Below, piece after piece: positions 5,754 to 13,128 of a DNA stretch of 16,227 nt (its first letter is position 1; each line of letters opens with the position of its first letter). This stretch comes from CBDUQN01 sp965369375. GTDB lineage: Bacteria; Krumholzibacteriota; Krumholzibacteriia; Krumholzibacteriales; Krumholzibacteriaceae. Location of the stretch: positions 1 through 16,227 of the forward strand of contig CBDUQN010000071.1 in NCBI GenBank assembly GCA_965369375.1. Reading direction: 5' to 3'. The notes below the pieces were generated by a model that saw only the letters and a list, made by a program, of their open reading frames with translations, did no database searches and had not been told where the DNA came from. A program made the translations under genes and the position numbers.

Positions 5754-6978
5754 CCCTCGATATCTCCTGCTCATATATCCCCACTATGCGCCGGTAGTGT
5801 TCCTCCCTGCTGTAAAGCCGTTCCGCCTTTTCCCTCCCCCGTTGTCCCATATCCCTGCGGCGGCCGCCGTCACCGAGCAGCACGTTGAGCCGGTCCACGA
5901 GCGCATCGACATCGCCGATGGGAAAGAGATACCCATTCACGCCATCCTCCACCATTTCGGGGACGCCGCCGGAATCGGACGCGACGACCGCCTTCCCCGA
6001 TGCCATCGCTTCCAACACGGAGAATGGAAAATTGTCATATACCCGTGACGGGAGAACGGCGAACTGCGCCTCGGCGATAATCTTGCGCAGCTCGTCGCCG
6101 GTTCGATACCCGATAAACTCGACCCGGTCGGCTCCCAGTTCGGCGGCGAGATTCACGAGATCCTCCCGCAGGGGTCCGTCCCCGACGATCCAGAGCCTTC
6201 CCGTGTCGAGCCTGGAGACGGCGCGGACGAGCATATCCGGCGCCTTCTCATGCGCGAGCCTCCCGAAGAAGAGAAAGTAATCCTTCTCGGGTGAAGGCCG
6301 GTATGCATTCAGATCGACGAAGTTCGGCATCCATGTGATCTTGCCCGGATCGTATCCGCCTTCGATCATCTTGTTGCGCAAAAAATTGCTCGGCGTAATG
6401 AAGCGGTCGATCCTCGCCTGCAGGCGGATCAGCCGGTTGTAGTAAGCATTGACCATCGAGAGAAAGCTCGCCGCAAGGCTTCCCTTCTTGCACCGGTGCA
6501 GCAGAACCATGTAATAGCGGTTCGGAATGCACCGCTCGCATATTTCGTCGCCGCAGAGAAGCGAGGAATTCGGGCAGACGAGCTGGGAATCATGAAGTGT
6601 CCATACGATCGGTATGTTTCTCTTCTTTATCGGCCCGATGATAGAAGTCGTCAAATGAGCCTGAAAATTATGCATATGAACGATATCCGGTTTCACTTCC
6701 TCGAGAAGGCTCTCCATTTTGCCGCGCGCTTCCCTGTTGTACATGCTTCGGCTCAGAACCTTCCAGGCGGCCCGCGGTGAGAATTCGCCGAGAAGCGAGG
6801 GAAAGTCGATCTCGCTCACAAAATACTCCGAATAGGGGGAGGGGAGGTTGTCCGGATGATGCATCGCAAATGGAATCACCTCATGCCCCTGCTCCTCGAG
6901 AAGTCCCGACAGATTAAGCATATAGGTGGAATCGCCCCCCCGGTAGTAATAAAAGGTTTGAACCATCAGCACTCGCAT
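5743..6978 (-). CDS. GT4-family glycosyltransferase
   Basis: Retaining glycosyltransferase of the GT-B fold, transferring a sugar from a nucleotide-activated donor, probably onto a lipid-linked or surface glycan at the cytoplasmic face. 411 residues. The N-terminal domain carries the family signature YYRGGDSTYMLNLSGLLEEQGHEV (11-34) and a cysteine cluster at C135, C142, C147, C150 and C163, a spacing seen in one GT4 subgroup and possibly metal-binding. The C-terminal domain has FFGRLAHEKAPDMLVRA (237-253) and the donor-site segment D315-x7-E323 in YDNFPFSVLEAMASGKAVVAS; the usual first E of the EX7E motif is D here. Start ATG at 6978 follows AGCAGGT. No other glycan genes adjoin it, so acceptor and pathway are unknown. 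Confidence 0.88.
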   Translation of the reverse strand: MRVLMVQTFYYYRGGDSTYMLNLSGLLEEQGHEVIPFAMHHPDNLPSPYSEYFVSEIDFPSLLGEFSPRAAWKVLSRSMYNREARGKMESLLEEVKPDIVHMHNFQAHLTTSIIGPIKKRNIPIVWTLHDSQLVCPNSSLLCGDEICERCIPNRYYMVLLHRCKKGSLAASFLSMVNAYYNRLIRLQARIDRFITPSNFLRNKMIEGGYDPGKITWMPNFVDLNAYRPSPEKDYFLFFGRLAHEKAPDMLVRAVSRLDTGRLWIVGDGPLREDLVNLAAELGADRVEFIGYRTGDELRKIIAEAQFAVLPSRVYDNFPFSVLEAMASGKAVVASDSGGVPEMVEDGVNGYLFPIGDVDALVDRLNVLLGDGGRRRDMGQRGREKAERLYSREEHYRRIVGIYEQEISRAGH

Positions 6979-7065
6979 CGTTTACCTGCTATCGATTCAA
7001 GTGAGCAAAGGGCGGAGCGTCCGGGTCCCCTCAGAGTAATGATAAAATATACTTGCAGTTACCAT

Positions 7066-7071
7066 ATTATA
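7066..7071 (-). promoter_or_regulatory. -10 element for the glycosyltransferase gene
   Basis: TATAAT on the minus strand, 88 nt before the start codon at 6978. No good -35 lies 16-18 nt upstream, so the promoter is weak or activator-dependent. The same 233-nt gap (6979-7211) holds the divergent lipoprotein promoter. Confidence 0.4.
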
Positions 7072-7142
7072 TACACCCGAAGTCGTATCCGGACAGGATG
7101 AATGTAACGTAAAGAGCTGAACGTTTCAAAGAAAATGCGAGC

Positions 7143-7171
7143 TTGACAATAGGATATTTGATTGCTAGCTT
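7143..7171 (+). promoter_or_regulatory. candidate promoter of the lipoprotein gene
   Basis: Perfect -35 TTGACA (7143-7148), 17-nt spacer, and a modest -10 TAGCTT (7166-7171). The gene starts 40 nt downstream. Confidence 0.55.
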
Positions 7172-7211
7172 TTAACTACTTTACTACGACTAAACAAATT
7201 AAGGAGGAACA

Positions 7212-7793
7212 ATGCTTAGAGGTAACCCTCTCGTTTTGATGACCGTTCTCGCTCTCGCGGCGATCATTGCGGGATGCGCGGTCGACGGGGATATTACCAT
7301 AACCAATGATTCATCAACGCTATTGCGTGCAAATCTCGAAGGGGAAGATTTTGAGATAGAACCGGGGGGCAGTCATTCACAGAACGTTTATATCGGCAAG
7401 TCGTTCGGCTTTATAGGGCCTTCAGAGTATAATGTGCTCCTCTACGGATCGGCCTGGACAAAGAGGTACTTCGAAGATGTTGTTACGGCAAAGGGCGGCG
7501 AGACAACGACGTACACCGTAAAAGACGACGTTGGCGCATTCGACTTCATCAATAACTTTACCACGATCGTAAATCAGATCTCGATCTCGAGATGTGCTTG
7601 CGACACAGTGGGATGCTGGGTTGATCTTCTCGAAATGGGCAAAAGCCTCGGTCCCGGGATCCATCTACTCATACAGGTCGATGCGGGATGCTGGGACTTG
7701 GAAATAACCTATAGCAAGGATGACCTGATATCCTATATGCGCGACGAGCTTATCGAGATCGGACAGGTAAGGGAGCTTAGCTGGATTCCTTAG
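7212..7793 (+). CDS. lipoprotein of unknown function, possibly two small beta domains
   Basis: 193 residues. The first 21 form a lipoprotein signal with lipobox IAGC, so C22 is the predicted lipidated residue. It would be exported and anchored in the inner or outer membrane; residue D25 rather than D at +2 does not indicate inner-membrane retention. The mature part seems to contain two related beta-rich segments: ITITNDSS...LEGEDFEIEPGG (about 28-105) and FINNFTTI...LGPGIHLLIQVDAGCWDLEI (about 112-165). The second resembles small domains beginning N-x-T and ending G-x-[YW]-D-[LI]-x-[IV] found in secreted proteins, but I do not recognise a named family. Cysteines 128, 130, 135 and 160 lie only in the second segment and could form disulfides. 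Start ATG follows AAGGAGG closely. Function unknown. Confidence 0.75.
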   Translation: MLRGNPLVLMTVLALAAIIAGCAVDGDITITNDSSTLLRANLEGEDFEIEPGGSHSQNVYIGKSFGFIGPSEYNVLLYGSAWTKRYFEDVVTAKGGETTTYTVKDDVGAFDFINNFTTIVNQISISRCACDTVGCWVDLLEMGKSLGPGIHLLIQVDAGCWDLEITYSKDDLISYMRDELIEIGQVRELSWIP

Positions 7794-7833
7794 AAACAGC
7801 TCCTGCAATCCGCCCCACCGCGGGATAAACAGC

Positions 7834-7862
7834 TTGACCGAACGGCAACCGTTCATTATAGA
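7834..7862 (+). promoter_or_regulatory. promoter of the barrel-protein gene with an operator-like palindrome in the spacer
   Basis: TTGACC (7834-7839), a 17-nt spacer and TATAGA (7857-7862) make a strong sigma-70-type promoter. The spacer holds a perfect inverted repeat, GAACGG (7840-7845) and CCGTTC (7849-7854), separated by CAA. A dimeric regulator bound there would cover the polymerase site. No regulator gene adjoins it. Confidence 0.65.
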
Positions 7863-7910
7863 AAAGGTATTGAAAGATAAAAAGTTAACGCTCTCAAACG
7901 GAGGAATTTC

Positions 7911-8486
7911 TTGAAAGCCAAGGGCATTATTTTCAGCATCGCACTTGCCGCCATGCTCTGCCTCTCCATCGCGGAACCGGCGAGCGGGCAGGCTCAAAAA
8001 GATTACTTCATAGTCGACATCGCCGCCTCTTACAATCAGGCGACGGTCACCAAAGCCCAGTCGGGATTTCTCGGATTTGATATATTCGCGGGCAAGATGT
8101 TGACGGGAAGCTTGTGCCTTGGCATCTACACCGGTTATGACATCGTGTCCTTTAGAGAGATTGATGGCTATACAGAAAGACTGGCGGTCATCCCGCTTCT
8201 GGCCAAGGCAAAATACTACTTCACATTCAGCCAGATGCTCCAGCTGAGTGTTTTTGGCGCGGGCGGCTTCTATCGCACACTGCCACATCTGTCAACACAG
8301 GCCATCGGAACGATCTGGAACTCAGAAACGAGTCCGGGATTTTCAGTAGGACTCCAATTAGATTACTGGTTCCTGCTCACGCAGGGTGTAGGTTTCGCGT
8401 TCGAATATCATTTCTTCAACACCGACGGCGGCGAGCTGTTCTCGTACTTCTCGGCCCGCGTGAGCTACGGTGTGGTCAGGTTCTAG
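7911..8486 (+). CDS. small outer-membrane beta-barrel protein
   Basis: 191 residues. A signal peptide (hydrophobic 6-21, likely cut after ASG at 24-26) precedes a mature chain of about 165 residues, the size of an 8-stranded barrel of the OmpA-N/OmpW/OMP_b-brl type. Repeated amphipathic strands are seen, for example LCLGIYTGYDIV, LAVIPLLAKAKYYF, LQLSVFGAGGFYRT, PGFSVGLQLDYWF and GVGFAFEYHFF, and the chain ends in VSYGVVRF with the terminal phenylalanine used by the BAM machinery. The start is TTG at 7911, set by GGAGG 6 nt upstream. It lies 117 nt after the lipoprotein gene and has its own promoter, and a strong terminator follows. Pairing with the lipoprotein is possible from order alone. 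Precise role unknown. Confidence 0.8.
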   Translation: MKAKGIIFSIALAAMLCLSIAEPASGQAQKDYFIVDIAASYNQATVTKAQSGFLGFDIFAGKMLTGSLCLGIYTGYDIVSFREIDGYTERLAVIPLLAKAKYYFTFSQMLQLSVFGAGGFYRTLPHLSTQAIGTIWNSETSPGFSVGLQLDYWFLLTQGVGFAFEYHFFNTDGGELFSYFSARVSYGVVRF

Positions 8487-8507
8487 CAGAGATTACTGAT
8501 CGTAATT

Positions 8508-8539
8508 AAAAATCCCCGCTCCCCGGCGGGGATTTTTTT
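8508..8539. terminator. strong, probably bidirectional rho-independent terminator
   Basis: AAAAATCCCCGC (8508-8519) and its exact reverse complement (8526-8537) flank a 6-nt loop; T runs follow on the plus strand, and by symmetry on the minus strand. It closes the plus-strand barrel gene and faces the end of the minus-strand operon 107 nt away. The gap between also holds a 6-bp stem CGTGCC/GGCACG (8575-8590) without a T tract. Confidence 0.93.
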
Positions 8540-8645
8540 GCGCTTGCTGCAGCGCATGCTTGAGGTATTTTGCCCGTGCCGCTGGGCACGCATGCACTGA
8601 TTTATCCGATCGGCGAGGACCACCCGAGCAATTTTACCCATGCTT

Positions 8646-9899
8646 TTACGCACGCTTGAGCCATTTGGCGACTTCCCGCAGGTCGGGTCTCTTCCCGTAC
8701 ATCAGAATCCCGATGCGGAATATCTTGGCCGCTATCGCGCCGAAGACATAGATACCGCCGATTAGGATAGCAATGCTGAGCGCGATCTGCCATGCGGGCG
8801 GTGTTCCCGCATTGATCCTCACGAACATCACTATCGGCGAGAAAAACGGAATCATTGAGACTATAATCGCGAACATCCCGTCCGGATTCTGGATGATCGC
8901 CATGGGGATGATGATCGTAAATACGAGGCACATGACGACCGGTGTTTGAAGCTGCTGCGCCTCATGATCGGTGTTACAGATCGATCCAATGCCGGCGAAG
9001 ATCGTAGAGTAAAAGAGAAAACCGAGAACGTAATAAACGACGAAGAAGATTATCGTCATCAACGGTTCGGAGAGCAACTGTGACGCCGCTCCCACGAGCC
9101 CGTATGCGGACAGGGCGAAAATGAATATCGACCAAATCGCATATTGGGTCAAACCCACCGCGCCGACGCCGAATATCTTTCCTACGAGGAGATCGAAGGG
9201 CCGCAGAGACGAGAGCAGGATCTCCATGACCCGGTTATTCTTCTCTTCGATGATGCTCCTCTGGACCGCAACCCCCCACAGGAGAATCGTCATGTAGAGC
9301 ATCATGATAAATATAAAGATCGTTAGATAATTGGTGAGGAAATCACTTCTCTTTTCCTCTCCCTTTCGAAGCTGCATGACTTCGAGATCGACGCCGCCGA
9401 GCATCCGCCTGACGATGCTATAATCCATGCCTTCGTTCGCAAGACGCTGCCCGATAACCACCTGGCTCAACGCGCGTTCGATGCATTCGAGTGTCCGGAC
9501 ATTCCCGACTCTCTTCCCGTAATAGGTCGCCTTGCCGCTACCCACGACGTCTTCGGGTATAACAACGAACCCGCTGAGCAGGTCGGTCTCCACTTCGAAG
9601 CCGAGGTTCTGTTTTATCTTTTCGAGATCCTGCCCCCCCACCGGGACCCGGCGCAAGACAAACTGGCGTCGTCCGTCTTCCAGCGTATCGCCCAACGCCT
9701 CACTCACCTCATCGAAGAGGGATCCCGTTTGATCGATGACGGCGATATTTGACTGGCCCTCGGGAGTGCGTTCGAATATCAATCCGGGCACGACGATCAA
9801 CGCACCCATGAGAATGGGACCGAGCACCGTGCCGATGAGAAAACTTTTTTTGCGCACCCGTTCGAGGTACTCTCTCTTAGCGACCTTGAGCAGCTTCAT
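8646..9899 (-). CDS. natB: ABC-2 type exporter permease, NatB-like
   Basis: Membrane subunit of a NatAB-type exporter; the B. subtilis prototype extrudes sodium, but many homologues have unknown substrates. 417 residues from ATG at 9899. One helix near the N-terminus (about 20-41), a large extracytoplasmic domain (about 45-185), then five or six helices (about 190-212, 245-270, 279-305, 318-336, 342-362, 372-392). The signature RSIIEEKNNRVMEILLSS (214-231) followed by LRPFDLLVGKIFG is the NatB/ABC-2 hallmark just after the second helix. The start overlaps the ATPase gene by 23 nt, with GGGGGTG upstream inside it; in-frame extension to 10001 would only read through that gene. It is the last gene of the minus-strand run. 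Confidence 0.87.
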   Translation of the reverse strand: MKLLKVAKREYLERVRKKSFLIGTVLGPILMGALIVVPGLIFERTPEGQSNIAVIDQTGSLFDEVSEALGDTLEDGRRQFVLRRVPVGGQDLEKIKQNLGFEVETDLLSGFVVIPEDVVGSGKATYYGKRVGNVRTLECIERALSQVVIGQRLANEGMDYSIVRRMLGGVDLEVMQLRKGEEKRSDFLTNYLTIFIFIMMLYMTILLWGVAVQRSIIEEKNNRVMEILLSSLRPFDLLVGKIFGVGAVGLTQYAIWSIFIFALSAYGLVGAASQLLSEPLMTIIFFVVYYVLGFLFYSTIFAGIGSICNTDHEAQQLQTPVVMCLVFTIIIPMAIIQNPDGMFAIIVSMIPFFSPIVMFVRINAGTPPAWQIALSIAILIGGIYVFGAIAAKIFRIGILMYGKRPDLREVAKWLKRA

Positions 9900-10803
9900 C
9901 TTCGACTTCACCCCCTTCCTCGCGAACCTGCGCAATGAAGATATCGTGCAGCGACATCTCTCCGATCTGGAACCGGTCCACCTGCCCGTGATCGAGCGCA
10001 AAGCGGAGAATGTCGTTCGTGTCGGTGCCGGGTTTGAGTGTCAGAGCCAGCTCCTGGCCGGACGTATTGATTTTCTCCACACTCTCGTGATCCGCCAGTG
10101 CCCGGGCATCACCGGAATACCGGAGCGTCACGACATTCTTGCTGAACCGCATCTTTATCTCGGAAAGCAAACCGTCGAGCACCTTGCGCCCCTTGTTGAT
10201 CAGGCAAATGCGCCCGCACAGCTTCTCGACCTGGTCCATGAGATGCGTCGACAGGACAACGGTGCGCCCCTCGTCCTTCATTTCGATGATGATATCCTTG
10301 AGAAGCTGCGTGTTCAGCGGATCGAGCCCGGTGAACGGCTCGTCGAGAATGACAAGCTGGGGATCGTGGAGCACCGTCGATATGAACTGCATCTTCTGCT
10401 GCATGCCCTTCGAGAGCGCGTCAACGGTCTTGTCACCCCACTCGGCGAGATCCATTCGCTCGAGCCAGGCGGTGGCCCGCTCACGGGCTAATTGCGCGGG
10501 AAGCCCCTTGATCTCGCCGAAAAAAACGAGATGATCGAGCACCTTCATTTTGCGATAGAGTCCCCGCTCCTCGGGGAGATACCCGATCCGCTCCTTCACT
10601 TTCTCGCTGAACGGTTCGTTGAATACCTCGATTACCCCCTCGTCCGGCTCGATGATTCCCATAATCATCCTGATCGTTGTCGTCTTGCCGGCGCCGTTCG
10701 GGCCGAGAAGGCCATAGACACCTCCCGGCTCTATGACAAGCGAGAGAGAATCCACCGCCGTCACACCGTCATAGTTCTTTGTTACAGACTTGAGTTCAAG
10801 CAT
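9877..10803 (-). CDS. natA: ABC transporter ATP-binding protein, NatA-like
   Basis: Cytoplasmic ATPase that drives the NatB-like permease. 308 residues from ATG at 10803, preceded by AAGGAGG at 7 nt. Walker A GPNGAGKT (34-41), Q-loop region near YLPEERGLY (75-83), signature LSKGMQQK (130-137), Walker B LVILDEP (150-156), D-loop GLDP and switch H187 in STHLMDQ. LSKGM in place of LSGGQ and the PEERGLY segment are normal for NatA-type proteins. A C-terminal accessory domain of about 90 residues (DUF4162-like) follows. The first 8 nt overlap the end of rdgB, and the 3' end overlaps the permease start, so the three are probably co-transcribed and coupled. Substrate unknown. Confidence 0.92.
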   Translation of the reverse strand: MLELKSVTKNYDGVTAVDSLSLVIEPGGVYGLLGPNGAGKTTTIRMIMGIIEPDEGVIEVFNEPFSEKVKERIGYLPEERGLYRKMKVLDHLVFFGEIKGLPAQLARERATAWLERMDLAEWGDKTVDALSKGMQQKMQFISTVLHDPQLVILDEPFTGLDPLNTQLLKDIIIEMKDEGRTVVLSTHLMDQVEKLCGRICLINKGRKVLDGLLSEIKMRFSKNVVTLRYSGDARALADHESVEKINTSGQELALTLKPGTDTNDILRFALDHGQVDRFQIGEMSLHDIFIAQVREEGGEVEDEAAQGR

Positions 10804-11428
10804 CTGAATGCCTCCTTGCAAGACCGCACTCACGTATGAGAAGCCACTTCATTTCAGCGAGCGCCCGGTACCGGTGGCTGATCTTGTTTTTCTTATCGAG
10901 CTCCATCTGCGCGAGCGTCATGCCGTGTTCGGGCACGAAAAAAACCGGATCGTATCCGAAGCCGTTCTCGCCGGACGGCTCAATCGCTATCTCACCGTAG
11001 AGAAGCCCCTCTGTTACAATCACCTTCCGCTTTCCGCCCGGGGCCGGGCACAGCGCCATTACACATCTGAAATGCGCTCCACGCTGCTCCCGCGGCACAC
11101 TGGCGAGTGCCTCGAGCAGCATCCGCGAGCGTTCCCCATCGGAGAGACCGTCGCCTCCATAACGGGCCGACAAAACGCCGGGGGCGCCGCCGAGCGCATC
11201 GACTTCGAGCCCGGAATCGTCCGCCAGGGCGGGCAGGCCCGTCGCCGCGCTCGCGGCCTTCGCTTTCGCCATCGCATTTTCGAGAAACGTATCGCCGTCT
11301 TCCGGAGGTTCGGGAAATGGGGGGAACGCTTCGAGGCGGTGAAGATCCACGTCCACATCTGCGAGGATGTGCTCGATTTCGCGGATCTTGCCTTTGTTGC
11401 GCGTGCCCAATACGATTTTCATTTCCAC
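10796..11428 (-). CDS. rdgB: dITP/XTP pyrophosphatase (RdgB/HAM1 family)
   Basis: Hydrolyses non-canonical purine triphosphates (dITP, XTP, ITP) to monophosphates, keeping deaminated purines out of DNA and RNA. 210 residues, near the usual 195-205. Substrate motif TRNKGKIREI (9-18), metal ligand E50 in TFLENAMAKA, catalytic D71 in LADDSGLEVDALGGAPG, SARYGG, then FGYDPVFFVPE and the SHR base-recognition motif in KKNKISHRYRAL. Start is GTG at 11428 with AAGG 6 nt upstream; ATG at 11422 (MKIV) is an equally plausible start. The start region is duplicated 44 bp upstream (see the repeat). It lies between rph and natA. Confidence 0.93.
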   Translation of the reverse strand: MEMKIVLGTRNKGKIREIEHILADVDVDLHRLEAFPPFPEPPEDGDTFLENAMAKAKAASAATGLPALADDSGLEVDALGGAPGVLSARYGGDGLSDGERSRMLLEALASVPREQRGAHFRCVMALCPAPGGKRKVIVTEGLLYGEIAIEPSGENGFGYDPVFFVPEHGMTLAQMELDKKNKISHRYRALAEMKWLLIRECGLARRHSDA

Positions 11429-11492
11429 ATCCAGCCTTCATCGCGCGTTCGCGGCGCAAGTTTCACTTCCACATCCAGCCTTCGCGGCGCAA
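11417..11492. repeat. imperfect tandem duplication of the rdgB start region (44-bp offset)
   Basis: Positions 11417-11439 recur at 11461-11483 with one mismatch (44-bp offset), and TTCGCGGCGCAA at 11448-11459 recurs at 11481-11492 (33-bp offset), so the upstream copy lacks 11 bp. A shorter echo (TTTCCAC, 11499-11505) lies in the last codons of rph, another 33 bp on. The duplicated part contains the ribosome site and start codon of rdgB. Confidence 0.85.
11419..11472 (-). CDS. possible 17-residue leader peptide upstream of rdgB
   Basis: The upstream copy of the duplicated start region gives GTG at 11472 with the same AAGG ribosome site as rdgB. It opens a 17-codon frame (MEVKLAP...WMWK) ending in TGA at 11421-11419, which overlaps the internal ATG of rdgB (11422) as ATGA. 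Because 44 is not a multiple of three it is in another frame from rdgB. It could couple translation of rdgB or be a chance by-product of the duplication. No independent evidence that it is made. Confidence 0.25.
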   Translation of the reverse strand: MEVKLAPRTRDEGWMWK

Positions 11493-11495
11493 CCA

Positions 11496-12206
11496 TTATT
11501 TCCACTTCAGGGACTTCTTCTGCTCTTTGACAATTTTCCTGATACCTTTTTTCGCGGCGGCGAGCATCCCCGCTAGCTCATCTTCTCCGAAAACCGCGCC
11601 TTCGGCCGTTCCCTGAACCTCTATGTACTCGTCTCGATCGTTCATGACAATGTTCATGTCCACCTCGGCGCGAGAGTCTTCGGAGTAATCGAGATCGAGC
11701 AGAACGCGTCCGTCGACTATGCCGACGCTGACCGCCGCAACGAAACCCTTGATCACCGTATCAACAAGCCGCGCAGCGCGAAGCGCATCAACGAGCGCAA
11801 CGAACGCGCCGTTGATCGCTGCGGTACGCGTGCCGCCGTCTGCCTCCATGACATCACAATCCAAGACAACCGTTCTCTCTCCGAGCGCCTCGAGATCCAC
11901 GACCGCTCTGAGCGCGCGCCCGATCAGGCGCTGTATCTCATGTGTTCTCCCCTTTACCCTTCCTCTGATCGATTCGCGCGGAATTCGTTTCGAGCTCGAT
12001 CGGGGAAGCATGCCGTACTCGGCCGTAATCCACCCTTTCCCCGTACCCCTGAGAAACGGCGGCACCGATTTCCCTATCGTCGCCGTACAGATAACCCTTG
12101 TGAGTCCCATTTCGATCAGTACGGACCCTTCGGCATTCTTGATGAAGCGCCGGCGCATCTTGACAGTCCGAAGCTCATTGCTCTTTCTTCCGTCGTGTCT
12201 CGCCAT
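11496..12206 (-). CDS. rph: ribonuclease PH
   Basis: Phosphorolytic 3'-5' exoribonuclease that trims tRNA precursors and other RNA 3' ends; it acts as a hexameric ring. 236 residues from ATG at 12206 (usual length about 238). Motifs: RHDGRKSNELRTVKM at the N-terminus, GTGKGWITAEYGMLPRS (54-70), RGRVKGRTHEIQRLIGRALR (81-100, the RNA-binding arginines), LDCDVMEADGGTRTAAINGA (115-134) and the acidic EDSRAEVDMN segment with active-site acids. AGGAGG lies 13 nt before this start, rather far, so an earlier start at 12263 remains possible, though it would add 19 unconserved residues. The C-terminal KSLKWK lies in a degenerate third copy of the repeat described at 11417-11492. 75 nt separate it from murI. 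Confidence 0.95.
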   Translation of the reverse strand: MARHDGRKSNELRTVKMRRRFIKNAEGSVLIEMGLTRVICTATIGKSVPPFLRGTGKGWITAEYGMLPRSSSKRIPRESIRGRVKGRTHEIQRLIGRALRAVVDLEALGERTVVLDCDVMEADGGTRTAAINGAFVALVDALRAARLVDTVIKGFVAAVSVGIVDGRVLLDLDYSEDSRAEVDMNIVMNDRDEYIEVQGTAEGAVFGEDELAGMLAAAKKGIRKIVKEQKKSLKWK

Positions 12207-12281
12207 ATCTTTTTCGAGCCCTCCTGTTTCTTTCTCGCGCCACGTTCCGTACGCCGGCCGCATATTCCGTTTGCGGCATCA

Positions 12282-13088
12282 TCAGAGCGCTATATGCTGC
12301 ACTCTCTCCATGGGCATTCTGAGAAATCGCTCGCCGACCTCCTTGAACATGTACGGAATATCGGTAACGTAGACCGTGATCCCTCCATCTTCCCCCCGGA
12401 CGCTCCCCAGGTCCTTCTCAACGAGCATGCGTTCGACCTCATTTGCCGTCTCGGTGGCAGAATCGACGAGCGTCACGCCCTCCCCCACGACCCTGGAGAT
12501 CACCTCTTTGAGAAGGGGGTAGTGCGTGCATCCGAGAACGAGAGCGTCCGCGCCGAAGTCAGCCATCGGTTCGAGGTACTTCCGGGCGGTGAGATATGTT
12601 ACCTTCTCATCGAGCCATCCCTCCTCGACGAGGGGAACGAAGAGGGGACAGGGACGCGACCAGATCTCTATATCCGGTTCGATCCCGTGAAGCGCCTTCG
12701 CATAGGCGCTCGAGTTGATCGTAGCGGTCGTGCCGATAACACCGACGCGCCTAAGCTTCGTAACCTCGACTGCCGCCCGGGCTCCGGGATCAAGCACACC
12801 GATAACGGGAATACGCTCTTCCGCCTGCAGGGTGGGAAGGGCGAGCGCTGAAGCGGTATTGCACGCCACGACGATGAGTTTCACATCCTTGGATTTGAGG
12901 AACTCGAGATTCTCTCTCGAGAAACGGAGCACCGCCTCCGGGCTCTTCGTGCCGTACGGAAGCCTGGCCGTATCGCCGAGATACACGATCTCTTCGTTCG
13001 GGAGACGGGTCATGATTTCGTGCGCGACGGTGAGCCCGCCGATCCCGGAATCAAAGACGCCTATCGGTTTTTCCTTGTAAGTTGTCAT
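12282..13088 (-). CDS. murI: glutamate racemase
   Basis: Interconverts L- and D-glutamate, supplying D-glutamate for peptidoglycan precursors in the cytoplasm. 268 residues, the family norm. The two catalytic cysteines are C76 in VVACNTASALALP and C187 in LVLGCTHYPLL; other conserved parts are GVFDSGIGGLTV (10-21) with D13-S14, YLGDTARLPYG (36-46), and the TNSSAYAKAL-like stretch at 123-133. ATG at 13088 is the only sensible start, yet no Shine-Dalgarno sequence is visible upstream, unlike its neighbours; translation may depend on ribosomes leaving the GerMN gene 40 nt earlier. Location between an amidase/GerMN pair and rph fits a cell-wall plus RNA-processing operon. Confidence 0.95.
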   Translation of the reverse strand: MTTYKEKPIGVFDSGIGGLTVAHEIMTRLPNEEIVYLGDTARLPYGTKSPEAVLRFSRENLEFLKSKDVKLIVVACNTASALALPTLQAEERIPVIGVLDPGARAAVEVTKLRRVGVIGTTATINSSAYAKALHGIEPDIEIWSRPCPLFVPLVEEGWLDEKVTYLTARKYLEPMADFGADALVLGCTHYPLLKEVISRVVGEGVTLVDSATETANEVERMLVEKDLGSVRGEDGGITVYVTDIPYMFKEVGERFLRMPMERVQHIAL

Positions 13089-13128
13089 AATTCAAGCGGG
13101 TTTGTGCGCTGTGAAACCGCGCCACGGA

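Noticed and set aside
5588..6978. Genomic island integrated at tRNA-Pro
   Set aside because: No integrase, no duplicated tRNA 3' end and no base-composition break is visible; the glycosyltransferase lies on the 5' side of the tRNA.
8553..8661. Similar 12-mers CGCATGCTTGAG and CGCACGCTTGAG near the end of natB
   Set aside because: A single pair of short matches with one mismatch and no wider similarity; could be chance.
9877..10803. Broken ABC signature motif (LSKGM instead of LSGGQ)
   Set aside because: LSKGMQQK is normal for NatA-type ATPases and does not mean loss of function.
11940..12851. 303-codon plus-strand frame opposite rph and murI
   Set aside because: It spans the antisense of two unrelated certain genes, so it cannot be a conserved single protein.
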